The position numbers were made by a program, and so were the translations under genes. A stretch of 18,454 bases of DNA. Source: Lamprocystis purpurea. Lineage in GTDB: Bacteria; Pseudomonadota; Gammaproteobacteria; Chromatiales; Chromatiaceae. The DNA is taken from the NCBI GenBank assembly GCA_020718945.1, contig DYRB01000004.1, forward strand, positions 1 to 18,454. The letters run 5' to 3'. Below, piece after piece: positions 6,153-14,207 of the stretch. How positions within the stretch are numbered: the first letter of the stretch is position 1; each line of letters opens with the position of its first letter. The notes below the pieces were generated by a model. The model worked only from the letters and a program-made list of their open reading frames with translations. It was not told where the DNA came from and ran no database searches.

Positions 6153-6743
6153 ATGATGATGCGAAAGACATTTTCCTTAGGGTTGGCTTGTCTGTGCCTG
6201 GTCATGGGTCTGGGCGGCTTCGGCCGCGCCCTTGCCCTCACAGTCCCGCCTGGCGCCACCATCGAGGCCATGGCTGAGGCCATCAAGGCGGAGGGTACTG
6301 CCCCTGAACAGATTGCGGGCTACGCCAGCACCCTCTTGGCGCAGGGGATTAGCCCGGGTGACGTGGCTGCGGCCTTGCTGAGCGCCGGGTTTGGGACCTT
6401 CCAGGTCGTCGAGACCGTGCTGGTGGAGGGTGTCGTGTACTATGCCCGGCGCGGCGGCGACCCGGTGCAGGTGGCCGCCGATGACCTGGTTCGCGAGGTA
6501 GCCGCCCGGGTCTTCTTCATCCAGGGCCCCACCGCCGGCAGCGCCATACGCAACGGCATAGATGCGGCCCGCCTGGCCCTGCTGGCCCGGGGGCAACTGC
6601 CTGGGGATTCGGCAAGCTCCCGCTTCGTGCGCGGCGGCGCCGATATCGACCCCTTGCTGGAGGAGTCCCTGGTCTTGGCCGCCGCCGCTGGGGCGACCTG
6701 GCAGAGCGAGACCGCACCCGGTGGCCAGGCGAGTTTCCAATGA
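6153..6743 (+). CDS. Secreted protein of unknown function, first gene of the polysaccharide operon
   Basis: A 196-residue protein that I do not recognise. It opens with a signal peptide (MMMRKTFSLGLACLCLVMGL region, likely cleaved after Ala-Leu-Ala near residue 28) and continues as an Ala/Val-rich, mostly helical mature chain with no cysteines and no known motif. The segment around residues 40-90 alternates short helices (AEAIKAEG, YASTLLAQG, DVAAALLSAGFG), which could be helical repeats. The ATG at 6153 is chosen because GGAG lies six bases upstream and it starts the signal peptide directly; further in-frame ATGs follow at 6156 and 6159. It overlaps the next gene by 4 bp, so it is very likely co-expressed with the outer-membrane barrel and could be its periplasmic partner. 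Confidence 0.8.
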   Translation: MMMRKTFSLGLACLCLVMGLGGFGRALALTVPPGATIEAMAEAIKAEGTAPEQIAGYASTLLAQGISPGDVAAALLSAGFGTFQVVETVLVEGVVYYARRGGDPVQVAADDLVREVAARVFFIQGPTAGSAIRNGIDAARLALLARGQLPGDSASSRFVRGGADIDPLLEESLVLAAAAGATWQSETAPGGQASFQ

Positions 6744-7975
6744 GTATCTCTGATTTGCACAAGCGCGTCGGTGGTCGGTCGGAGCGGGTTGCCCTGGCGG
6801 TGGTGGCATGGCTAGTCGCGTCATCGGTCCAGGCCGACCCGGTGGGCTACGGTGTACCGGTAGGCCCCTTCCGCCTCTTTCCCGAGGTTGGGGTCGAATT
6901 CAATCACGAGAGCAACTTCTTCCGTACCGACGGCAGTGTGGCCCCGGCGAAGTCGACCTGGATCAATGTCCTGGTGCCTACCCTGAGGTTCAATGCCCTC
7001 AAAGGCCCCGACGCATACAACCTGAGTTATCTGGCCAGGGTCGGGACCGTGTTCTCCAGCCGCGACGACGACTACGTGGATCAGGCCGTCAATGCCAACG
7101 GCAATTGGGAGTTCGGCCAGCGCCACCGGCTGCGGGCGGAGTACGAGTTCCTCGACTGGCACGACCGGCGCGGTAGCGGCGACCCGGGCCAAACCTCGGC
7201 GCCCAATTTCACTTACGACCATCCGGATCGGTGGAACTCCAACCGGGCCCAGCTCAACTACAGCTTTGGTAGCCCAGGGGCCCGGGGGCGCCTAGACCTG
7301 GCCGCTGCGGAGACTTGGCGGCGCTACATCAATAACGATCAGGAGACTCGGGACAACGACCGGGCCATGCTCGATGCCACCTACTTCTGGCGCATCCTGC
7401 CCAAGACCTCATTGTTGTTCGATGTGAACTGGCAAGACATTACCTACGTCAACGAAGCCCCCGGCACCACCACCCTGGACAGCCAGGAGTGGCGGCTTTA
7501 CGGTGGTGCCACCTGGGATGCCACCGCCAAGACCACCGGCACCATCAAGTTCGGCTACGTTGCCAAGGACTTCCAGGCATCCGCTTACGAGGATTACTCG
7601 AGTTTCGGCTGGGAGGCCAACCTGCAGTGGCGGCCACGGACCTATTCCATTGTGAACCTCGTCACCGCCCGCGACCCATTGGAGAGCGCCACCGAGGGCT
7701 CCTACTCCGTCGTGGTGAGCCGGGTTGCACTGGACTGGGTGCATTACTGGCGCTCCTACCTGAGGACCAAGCTCGGTGCCCTGGGTACCAACGACGAGTA
7801 CCTCGGGGAAGATCGGGTCGATCATCGCTACCAGATCGGGCTGGGCCTGTTCTATCAGCCTGTCCGCCGTATCGAGTTGGGGGTGGAGTTTCGCAACGAG
7901 TCGCGTACTTCGGACCTCCCCGAGACCGAGTACAACAACAACGTGTTGATGCTCACCCTGGACGCCCGTTACTGA
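6740..7975 (+). CDS. Outer-membrane beta-barrel protein of the polysaccharide operon (EpsL/VpsM-like)
   Basis: A 411-residue protein with an N-terminal signal peptide, likely cleaved after SSVQA (residue 32), then a chain of amphipathic strands rich in aromatic residues (WNSNRAQLNYSF, LRAEYEFLDW and similar) ending in a C-terminal aromatic residue (DARY), as expected of a BAM-assembled barrel. It resembles the BBP2_2/EpsL-type barrels found in exopolysaccharide clusters, which are thought to help polysaccharide cross or attach to the outer membrane. The start overlaps the preceding stop by 4 bp (ATGA). A 116-bp gap with a strong GC hairpin separates it from the export-protein gene. The class is clear; the exact role is by context. 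Confidence 0.82.
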   Translation: MSISDLHKRVGGRSERVALAVVAWLVASSVQADPVGYGVPVGPFRLFPEVGVEFNHESNFFRTDGSVAPAKSTWINVLVPTLRFNALKGPDAYNLSYLARVGTVFSSRDDDYVDQAVNANGNWEFGQRHRLRAEYEFLDWHDRRGSGDPGQTSAPNFTYDHPDRWNSNRAQLNYSFGSPGARGRLDLAAAETWRRYINNDQETRDNDRAMLDATYFWRILPKTSLLFDVNWQDITYVNEAPGTTTLDSQEWRLYGGATWDATAKTTGTIKFGYVAKDFQASAYEDYSSFGWEANLQWRPRTYSIVNLVTARDPLESATEGSYSVVVSRVALDWVHYWRSYLRTKLGALGTNDEYLGEDRVDHRYQIGLGLFYQPVRRIELGVEFRNESRTSDLPETEYNNNVLMLTLDARY

Positions 7976-8035
7976 GCCCCTGCGTCTGCCGCGACGCCCT
8001 TTACCCGTTTGAGTTAAGATCCCGGCGCCTGTGGC

Positions 8036-8054
8036 GGCGGGCGCCCCGCCCGCC
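8036..8054. other. GC-rich hairpin in the gap before the OPX gene
   Basis: GGCGGGC and GCCCGCC (7-bp perfect stem, 5-nt loop) between the barrel and export-protein genes. There is no T-tract, so it is not a classic terminator. It could partly attenuate transcription or protect the upstream message. Confidence 0.4.
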
Positions 8055-8091
8055 GGGGCCGAATCATCCCTCCGCCCCGCGAGCCTAGCCC

Positions 8092-8640
8092 ATGCCTGTC
8101 CCCGTATCGCGCATTCTGCTCCTGTTACTGCTGGTGATGACAACTGCCCTGGGGCCGGCCCCGGCGGGTGCGGCAGACTCCCTGTCCGGTTACCTGCTCA
8201 GTTCCGGCGACAAGGTGCGCATTGCCGTGTTCGGTGAGCCGGACCTCTCGGTCAGCGAACGGGTGAGTGATCGTGGGACCATCTCCTATCCCCTCCTGGG
8301 CGAGATCAAGGCAGCGGGCCTCTCGGCCTCGGACCTGGAGCGTCTCATCACCAGCCGCCTCAAGGGTCCCTACCTGGTCGATCCCAAGGTGACGGTGAGC
8401 GTGGAGGAGTACCGCGAGTTCTTCGTCATGGGCCAGGTAAACCGCCCCGGCAGCTACCCCTATGCCCCGGGGCTGACGGTGCGCAAGGCGGTCTCCATTG
8501 CCGGCGGGTTCACCGAAAGGGCATCCCGGGGCAAGATCTTCCTGGTGTCCGAGAAGTCCCCCCAGGAGGAGCGTAAAGTCAGTGAGAATGACGCCATAGG
8601 CCCGGGGGACACGGTGGTCGTCAAGGAGAGCTTCTTCTGA
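8092..8640 (+). CDS. Polysaccharide export protein, short OPX (Wza/VpsN-like)
   Basis: A 182-residue periplasmic or outer-membrane-associated protein. The signal peptide (1 to about 28, ending PAGAA) has no lipobox Cys, unlike Wza. The polysaccharide-export domain (about 33-113) begins with the typical GDKVRIAVFGEPDLS and includes YPLLGEIKAAGLSASDLE. It is followed by one SLBB-type domain (about 113-170, GQVNRPGSYPYAPGLTVRKAVSIAGGFT). It lacks the second SLBB domain and C-terminal membrane helix of full-length Wza, so it belongs with the short OPX proteins that probably work with a separate outer-membrane barrel, here likely the gene upstream. It overlaps the Wzc-like gene by 1 bp, linking export to chain-length control. 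Confidence 0.92.
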   Translation: MPVPVSRILLLLLLVMTTALGPAPAGAADSLSGYLLSSGDKVRIAVFGEPDLSVSERVSDRGTISYPLLGEIKAAGLSASDLERLITSRLKGPYLVDPKVTVSVEEYREFFVMGQVNRPGSYPYAPGLTVRKAVSIAGGFTERASRGKIFLVSEKSPQEERKVSENDAIGPGDTVVVKESFF

Positions 8641-10904
8641 TGGATGCTACCCTTACGTCCCTGGTGCCCGGCGAGGAGATGCGGGCAAAGGAGGAGCCGG
8701 GGCTGGCCATCGCGGCCTACTGGAACCTGATCCGTAAGCATTGGTTCGGTATCGTCGGGTTGGCGGTGGCCGTCGGTCTGTTCGCCGCCCTTGTCGCCTA
8801 CTCCTTGGAACCGGTGTACCAGGCCCAGGTGACCCTCCTGCTGGACACCAAGCGCCAGGGGTTCAGCCCGGTAAAGGACCAGGGGGACGGCGGCTGGATG
8901 TCCTACTACGACAGCCAGACCTACATGCAGACCCAGATCCTCCTGCTCCAGTCGCGGTCCCTGGCGGAGGCCGTCAGCGAACGGCTCAAGCTGTGGGAAC
9001 ACCCGGAGTTCGATCCGCGTCAGGTCACACCGCGCCGTGCCCGTCTCCAACTGGACTGGCGCTCCTGGCTCCCTGATGTGTTCCCCGAGGCGGACCCTTT
9101 GCCGCCGCCGACCGATGCAGAGGTCAAGTCCGCGGTCGCGGATTCGGTTGCTGGCCGTGTCAAGGCCGAGGCCGTTCCCGATTCCGACGTGGTCAAGCTG
9201 AGCTTCTTCTCCAGCGATCCCGAATTGGCCGCCCGGGTGGCCAATGCCTATGCGGACGCCTATGTGGAAATGGGCCTTGAGACCCGCCTGCAGGCGGTCA
9301 GCAAGGCGGCGACCTGGCTGACCGGCCGTTTGGAGGGCATGCGGGAAAAGGTCGAGGCGTCCGAGCGCAAGCTCCAGGCCTACCGGGAGGCTGAGGGCCT
9401 GGTGGATCTCGGCGACCTAGACCTGACCGACAAGCAACTCGAAGGGCTGTCCCAGCGTTTGGTTGAGGCGCGCGCCAAGCGCGACGACCTGCAGGGCCTG
9501 TACGAGCAGATACAAAGGGCAGGCAAACTCTCCAATGCCGAGTTGGTTGCCCATCCCAACCTGGCGCGAAACGCCACCATCCAGTCGCTCAAGGCCTCCG
9601 AGTTGCAGGCCGAACGCGAGGTCTCCGAACTGGCCAAACGCTACGGCCCCGCCCACCCCAAGATGATCGCCGCCAAGTCGGATCTGGAGACGGTGCGCTC
9701 CCGTCTCGGGGTGGAGGTCGGCAACGCGGTGACCGGGGTGAAGAAGGACCTGGACATTGCCCGGTCCCAGGCGGAGGCGCTGGAGCAGGAGTTCGCGTCG
9801 ACGAAGACCCGGGCCCAGCACACCAACCGTCAGGAGTTCACCCTGCGCTCCCTGAAACGGGACGTGGAGAGTGACCGCCAGCTCTACGACATGTTCCTCA
9901 CCCGGTTCAAGGAGACTGACCAGGGTGCCGACGTGGAATCGACCAATGCCCGGGTGATCGATGCGGCCCAGGTGCCTGTCAGTCCGGTCAAGCCCAAGCC
10001 CACCCGGATCATTTTGATCGCCGTCGTCCTGGCCCTCCTGGCGGGGGTGGCCCTGGCCCTGCTGGTGGAATATCTGGACAACACCCTCAAGAGCGCCCAG
10101 GACTTGGAGGAGTCGCTGCAGGTGCCTATGCTCGGCACGGTGCCGCTGTTGAGCTCGCGGCGACGCAAGAAGACCCTGCCGGAGCGGATGTTCACGGATC
10201 AGCCCAAGTCGGAATTCGCCGAGGCCATCCGCACCGTGCGCACCGGGGTGGTGCTGTCCAATGTAGATGCCCCTCACCGCACCGTGCTGGTGACCTCCAG
10301 CATCCCCGGCGAAGGCAAGACCACGGTGGCCATCAACCTGGCCATGGCCATGGGGCAACTGGACAGGGTCCTGCTCATCGACGCGGACATGCGCCGCGCC
10401 TCGGTGGGCGCCAAGTTCGGGCTCGGGTTGGACGCCCCGGGGCTGTCCAATCTGGTGGCCGGTACCGCCCAAGAGGCGGACTGTATCCATCGCATCGAGG
10501 GGGTGGGCATCGACATCCTGCCCGCCGGGCTGGCCCCGCCCAACCCACTGGAACTGCTCTCCTCGCGGCGCTTTGCCCAGACCCTGGAGGGGTTGCGTGG
10601 GCACTATGACCGGGTGGTCATAGACTCGGCACCCGCCCAGGCGGTGAGCGACGCCCTGATCCTGTCCAAGTCGTGCGATGCGGTGGTGTTCGTCGTGGCT
10701 GCCGACGAGACGCCATTGCCCATGATCCAGACGGCGGTCAAGCGCCTGCGGCAGGTGGGTGCCCCGCTCATCGGGGCCGTGTTGAACCGGTACGACAGCG
10801 GCCGCGGCGCCCGTTACGGCCATTACCACTATGGCAAGTACCGGCGTTACTCCTATTCCTACAATGCCTACGCCAACTACTACCACGGGCAGGGCAAGGA
10901 CTGA
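8640..10904 (+). CDS. Wzc-like polysaccharide co-polymerase with bacterial tyrosine kinase domain
   Basis: A 754-residue inner-membrane protein of full family length. Wzz-type domain with first membrane helix at about 36-55, a long periplasmic coiled-coil stretch (about 215-415) and a second helix at about 456-476. The cytoplasmic BY-kinase has Walker A SSIPGEGKTT (553-562), Walker A' VLLIDADMRR (577-586) and Walker B VVIDSAP (659-665). The tail is a dense tyrosine cluster: Tyr726, 729, 731, 734, 737, 739, 741, 744, 747 and 748, the autophosphorylation sites of this family. It controls chain length and export together with the OPX protein, through cycles of phosphorylation. The start overlaps the OPX stop (TGATG). 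No cognate tyrosine phosphatase (Wzb-like) gene is in the window. Confidence 0.95.
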   Translation: MDATLTSLVPGEEMRAKEEPGLAIAAYWNLIRKHWFGIVGLAVAVGLFAALVAYSLEPVYQAQVTLLLDTKRQGFSPVKDQGDGGWMSYYDSQTYMQTQILLLQSRSLAEAVSERLKLWEHPEFDPRQVTPRRARLQLDWRSWLPDVFPEADPLPPPTDAEVKSAVADSVAGRVKAEAVPDSDVVKLSFFSSDPELAARVANAYADAYVEMGLETRLQAVSKAATWLTGRLEGMREKVEASERKLQAYREAEGLVDLGDLDLTDKQLEGLSQRLVEARAKRDDLQGLYEQIQRAGKLSNAELVAHPNLARNATIQSLKASELQAEREVSELAKRYGPAHPKMIAAKSDLETVRSRLGVEVGNAVTGVKKDLDIARSQAEALEQEFASTKTRAQHTNRQEFTLRSLKRDVESDRQLYDMFLTRFKETDQGADVESTNARVIDAAQVPVSPVKPKPTRIILIAVVLALLAGVALALLVEYLDNTLKSAQDLEESLQVPMLGTVPLLSSRRRKKTLPERMFTDQPKSEFAEAIRTVRTGVVLSNVDAPHRTVLVTSSIPGEGKTTVAINLAMAMGQLDRVLLIDADMRRASVGAKFGLGLDAPGLSNLVAGTAQEADCIHRIEGVGIDILPAGLAPPNPLELLSSRRFAQTLEGLRGHYDRVVIDSAPAQAVSDALILSKSCDAVVFVVAADETPLPMIQTAVKRLRQVGAPLIGAVLNRYDSGRGARYGHYHYGKYRRYSYSYNAYANYYHGQGKD

Positions 10905-10923
10905 GGCGCCATCCACCGGCCGG

Positions 10924-11619
10924 GTGCGCGGTGGCCTGGCAGTCCTGGTCTGGGTGCCCCTGGCGCTGGCGGCCCTATGGCTGGCTGCCGGGGCCGCTGC
11001 TTACCTCGCCGCGACCTGGGCGGAGATCTGGGAAGCGGCAGCCGACCGGCTCCCGGCGGCCAGCACCGAGCGGTTGGCCAAAGCTGAACTGGGCTTCACC
11101 TGGGCAATCCGCCTGAACCCCCTCCACCCGGATCACCGCCAGGGCCTTGCCCGGGTGATCGAGACCCGTGGTGCCCGGCTACCGCTGGGCAGCCCGGCGG
11201 CCCGGGATCTGTATTATCGGGCCCTGACGGAATATCGGACCGCCGCCCGCGCCCGGCCGAGTTGGCCCATCACCTGGCTGGCCTTGGCCCGGGTAAAGGC
11301 GCGGCTGGGGTCCCTCGACAGCGACTTCGACGCGGCCTTGGCCCGGGGCACGGCCTTGGGTCCCTGGGACCCCAGGACCCAGGAACTTGCCCTGGGGCTG
11401 GGATTGCCCCTCTGGGACCGGCTCAGTCCCCAGGCCCGGGGGACCGTCCTCGGCGCCTTGCGCCGGGGCCTGACCTTGCAACCCGCCCAGACCCTGGCCC
11501 GTGCCCTGCGTGCCGGGCGGCAGGATCTGGCGACACCCATGGTGGCTGGGAACGCCTCACTGGAGGCCCTGCTGCGGAAGCTGATCAAGACCCAGGCCGG
11601 TGGCGGCCGTGGGGCTTGA
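10924..11619 (+). CDS. VpsP-like membrane protein with helical (TPR-like) periplasmic region
   Basis: About 231 residues: one N-terminal membrane helix (about 4-28) and then an all-helical Ala/Arg/Leu-rich region with TPR-like spacing (AELGFTWAIRLNPLHPDH; LYYRALTEYRTAARARPSWPITWLALARVKA split across two helices). Position between a Wzc-like kinase and an O-antigen ligase matches VpsP of vps-type clusters, and I call it VpsP-like on that and the general build, not on a firm sequence match. The start is uncertain: GTG at 10924 gives a clean membrane-helix N-terminus 19 bp after the kinase stop, whereas an in-frame ATG at 10831 would overlap the tyrosine tail of the kinase by 74 bp and add a low-complexity Thr/Pro leader. 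The stop TGA abuts the next start. Confidence 0.7.
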   Translation: MRGGLAVLVWVPLALAALWLAAGAAAYLAATWAEIWEAAADRLPAASTERLAKAELGFTWAIRLNPLHPDHRQGLARVIETRGARLPLGSPAARDLYYRALTEYRTAARARPSWPITWLALARVKARLGSLDSDFDAALARGTALGPWDPRTQELALGLGLPLWDRLSPQARGTVLGALRRGLTLQPAQTLARALRAGRQDLATPMVAGNASLEALLRKLIKTQAGGGRGA

Positions 11620-13227
11620 GTGGAGCCGGGGCCCGGCAGGGTCCGAGTGAGGAGCGCCGACCCCGGGGACCTCAGGCCGACAGATAGGCGTCTGTTTGTT
11701 GGCCTGGTAGCGCTCCTGGTCTGGGCGCCAGTGCCCCTCGGGAGCAACCGGCCCTGGTCGTTCGCCTTGCTGGTCCTGTGGGTCTTCGGGCTCATCGGCC
11801 TATGGCTTCAGGGGGCGGCCCGAGGCCGCTGGTCCGCTGGGGCGGCGTTGCGACGGGCGTACCCGGCCTTGATCCTGTTCGGGGTCTGGCTGGTTCTTGG
11901 GTTACTCCAACTGGTCCCACTGCCCCAGTCTGTGCTCGGCGCCCTCTCGCCGCAGGCCGCGGCGCTCTATGCCGGCGCCGGTGTTCCTGGCGCCGCGCCT
12001 CTGACCCTGGATCTGCACGCCTCCCTGTGGCTGTGGTTCGGGAGCCTGGCCTATGCGGGGGTGTTCGTCCTGGTGCTGGTCCTGGTGCGGGACCGGGAGC
12101 GACTGCGGATGCTGATCCACGCCCTGGTGCTGGCCGCCCTGGCCCAGGCCATGTTTGCCAGCCTGGCCGCTCTGGCCCATGTGGATCTGGGGGTCTTCGG
12201 GTCCGACCCTGGGGCCCACGGGACCTTCCCCAACCGCAACCACCTGGCCGGCTACCTGGAGCTGAGCCTTGCCCTGGGCATTGGGCTGCTGATGGCGGAT
12301 ATCGACGGTGACCGCCGCCCGACCTGGCGTCAGCGCTTGCGCAACTGGGCCCACACCCTGCTCGGGCGCAAGGCGCGGCTGCGTATCTACCTGGCGGTGA
12401 TGGTCGTCACCCTGGTCCTGACCGGCTCGCGTATGGGCAATACCGCCTTTTTCAGCGCCCTGTTGTTGACCTGCGTGATCGCCTTGCTGTTCTACCGCAG
12501 CCTGCCCCGGGCGGTACTGGTCCTATTGGTCAGCCTGGTGCTGGTGGACCTGCTGATCCTGGGGAGTTGGTTCGGTCTGGACCGGGTGCGCGAGCGCCTG
12601 GAGCGGACAGTCCTCACTACAGAGGATCGGTATCACCTGGACGTGCAGGGCCTGGGCTATCTCGAAGACTTCTGGCTTACCGGCAGCGGCGGGGGGAGTT
12701 TTGCTACGGTGTTTCCGGCCTACCGGGACCCGGGCCTGAGCCCCGGGTTCTACAACCACGCTCACAACGATTACTTGGAGTTCCTGTTGGAATTTGGGGT
12801 CTTGGGTGTCGTACCCCTGGCAGGCCTGGTGCTGGCGTCCCTGGTGGCGGCCGTGGCGGTGTTGCGGAAGCGGCGGGATCCCTTGTTACGCGGGGCCGCC
12901 TTCGCGGCGCTTCTGGGGGTGACGGCGCTGCTGATCCACAGCAGTGCCGATTTCAATCTGCGCATCCCAGCCAACGCGATGCTTTTCGTTGTGGTGCTGG
13001 CATTGCCCTGGCTGGGGCTCGGACTGGGGCGCGGACAGCGCTCAGACCAGGGTATTCCCCCGTCAGGCCGGTCGCCCCAGGCGGCGCCACGCCGATTCGA
13101 GGGTCAGGGCATAGACAGCGAACAGGCCGAGAAAGCCGCCGAACATCCAGCGGTCGGGGACCCCCAGGCGCTCCGCGGTGAGCCCCACGGCAGCGAGTCC
13201 CGCTGCGGCGAGCAGAATCAGGGCTAG
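11620..13227 (+). CDS. O-antigen ligase/polymerase family membrane protein (Wzy_C)
   Basis: A 535-residue polytopic inner-membrane protein with about ten or more helices. The Wzy_C region (about 255-310) carries LTGSRMGNTAFF, and the large periplasmic loop (about 320-390) carries NHAHNDYLEFLLEFG (379-393), both typical of O-antigen ligase/WaaL-like and polysaccharide polymerase proteins; TFPNRNHLAGYL (202-213) is the usual preceding motif. It joins or polymerises lipid-linked glycan on the periplasmic side; ligase and polymerase cannot be told apart here. GTG at 11620 directly follows the previous TGA; a second GTG at 11647 is possible. The last roughly 55 residues, after LGLGLGRG, are hydrophilic, low-complexity and encoded antisense to the convergent transferase gene (165-bp overlap), suggesting loss of an earlier stop. 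Confidence 0.88.
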   Translation: MEPGPGRVRVRSADPGDLRPTDRRLFVGLVALLVWAPVPLGSNRPWSFALLVLWVFGLIGLWLQGAARGRWSAGAALRRAYPALILFGVWLVLGLLQLVPLPQSVLGALSPQAAALYAGAGVPGAAPLTLDLHASLWLWFGSLAYAGVFVLVLVLVRDRERLRMLIHALVLAALAQAMFASLAALAHVDLGVFGSDPGAHGTFPNRNHLAGYLELSLALGIGLLMADIDGDRRPTWRQRLRNWAHTLLGRKARLRIYLAVMVVTLVLTGSRMGNTAFFSALLLTCVIALLFYRSLPRAVLVLLVSLVLVDLLILGSWFGLDRVRERLERTVLTTEDRYHLDVQGLGYLEDFWLTGSGGGSFATVFPAYRDPGLSPGFYNHAHNDYLEFLLEFGVLGVVPLAGLVLASLVAAVAVLRKRRDPLLRGAAFAALLGVTALLIHSSADFNLRIPANAMLFVVVLALPWLGLGLGRGQRSDQGIPPSGRSPQAAPRRFEGQGIDSEQAEKAAEHPAVGDPQALRGEPHGSESRCGEQNQG

Positions 13228-14133
13228 GCTGGCGCTTACCCCGAGGCCGGCAGCCTGAAGCAAGTGGTGCAGGTGCTCGCGGTCGGCCAGGAAAGGGGAG
13301 CGACCCCGCACCAGGCGGCGAAACAGGGTGTGCACCGTATCCATGAGGGGAATGGCGAGGATCCATAGGGCGGTGACCGGGGCCAGGGTGCGCCCTGGCG
13401 CCTGGCTCATATCCACCACGAACCAGGCCAGGGCCAGCCCCAGGAACAGGGAACCAGCGTCCCCCATGAAGACCAGGGCCCGAGGGCGTCCGGGCAGGCG
13501 CAGGTTGAAGGCGAGGAACCCGAGGGTCACGCTGGCGAGGACCAGCAGGACGGTGGCATGGGTCATTGCCCCGCCAGCCAAAGCGGTGGAGGCCAGGATC
13601 AGGAAGGCGAGGCAGGCTTGAGAGCCGGCCAGCCCGTCCATGCCGTCCTGCATGTTCAGGGCGTTGATCACGCCGACCACCGAAAAGAGGGTGAAGGGGA
13701 TGGCCCAGGGCCCGGGCAACACATCGGTGGTCCCGAGCAGGGGGCCCAGGTTGGTGATGGACAGGTTGCCCCACAGGGCCATGAGAAGCCCAGCGGCGAT
13801 CTGAGCGGCGAAGCGGCTGAAGGGGTCCAGTTCCTTGAAGTCGTCCAGCAGTCCGACTAGGGTCAACAGGGCCAGACCCGCGAACAGGGGCCGAAACTCC
13901 ATCAGACCCACCGGCACCGCCGGCACTGCGAAGAGAAAGCCGCAGAGCATGGCGATGCCGCCTACCAGCGGCACCTCACCTTGGTGGAGCTTGTGTCCAC
14001 GGGACGAGTCCACCAGGCCGATGCGGTGGGCCAACGGGATTAAGAGCAAGATCAGGATCAGGGTGGCGAGCAGGCCAGTGAGACAGGCCAAGGCGGTTTG
14101 AGACAAGGGGCTCTCCGGTGCTCGTTGGTCCAT
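13063..14133 (-). CDS. WecA-like polyprenyl-phosphate sugar-1-phosphate transferase (GT4)
   Basis: A 356-residue polytopic inner-membrane enzyme of the WecA/MraY superfamily. It transfers a sugar-1-phosphate (GlcNAc-1-P in WecA) from a UDP-sugar to undecaprenyl phosphate, the first step of many lipid-linked glycans. Motifs: Asp97-Asp98 in GLLDDFKELD, NMQDGMDGL (160-168), FMGDAGS (222-228) and the HLHHLL loop (287-292), all in the expected order. The ATG at 14133 is preferred over a GTG two codons upstream because AAGG sits five bases before it. It is third on the minus strand after the ThDP enzyme and the sugar-acid kinase, and converges on the ligase gene with its 3' end inside that gene. 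It plausibly primes the polysaccharide made by the plus-strand operon; the sugar substrate is unknown. Confidence 0.9.
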   Translation of the reverse strand: MDQRAPESPLSQTALACLTGLLATLILILLLIPLAHRIGLVDSSRGHKLHQGEVPLVGGIAMLCGFLFAVPAVPVGLMEFRPLFAGLALLTLVGLLDDFKELDPFSRFAAQIAAGLLMALWGNLSITNLGPLLGTTDVLPGPWAIPFTLFSVVGVINALNMQDGMDGLAGSQACLAFLILASTALAGGAMTHATVLLVLASVTLGFLAFNLRLPGRPRALVFMGDAGSLFLGLALAWFVVDMSQAPGRTLAPVTALWILAIPLMDTVHTLFRRLVRGRSPFLADREHLHHLLQAAGLGVSASLALILLAAAGLAAVGLTAERLGVPDRWMFGGFLGLFAVYALTLESAWRRLGRPA

Positions 14134-14207
14134 CAGCACCTTACCGCATTTCTCTCGCTTTGGGCAATAAGGTCACCTGATCCGGGTGCTGGTACCTGCT
14201 CTGAGGG

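Noticed and set aside
8000..8020. Promoter for the OPX gene with a TAAGAT -10-like box at 8015
   Set aside because: No acceptable -35 element at 16-18 bp upstream; a single hexamer match is not enough.
9417..10916. A 499-codon open frame antisense to the Wzc-like gene
   Set aside because: No recognisable domain; the sense strand has complete kinase motifs.
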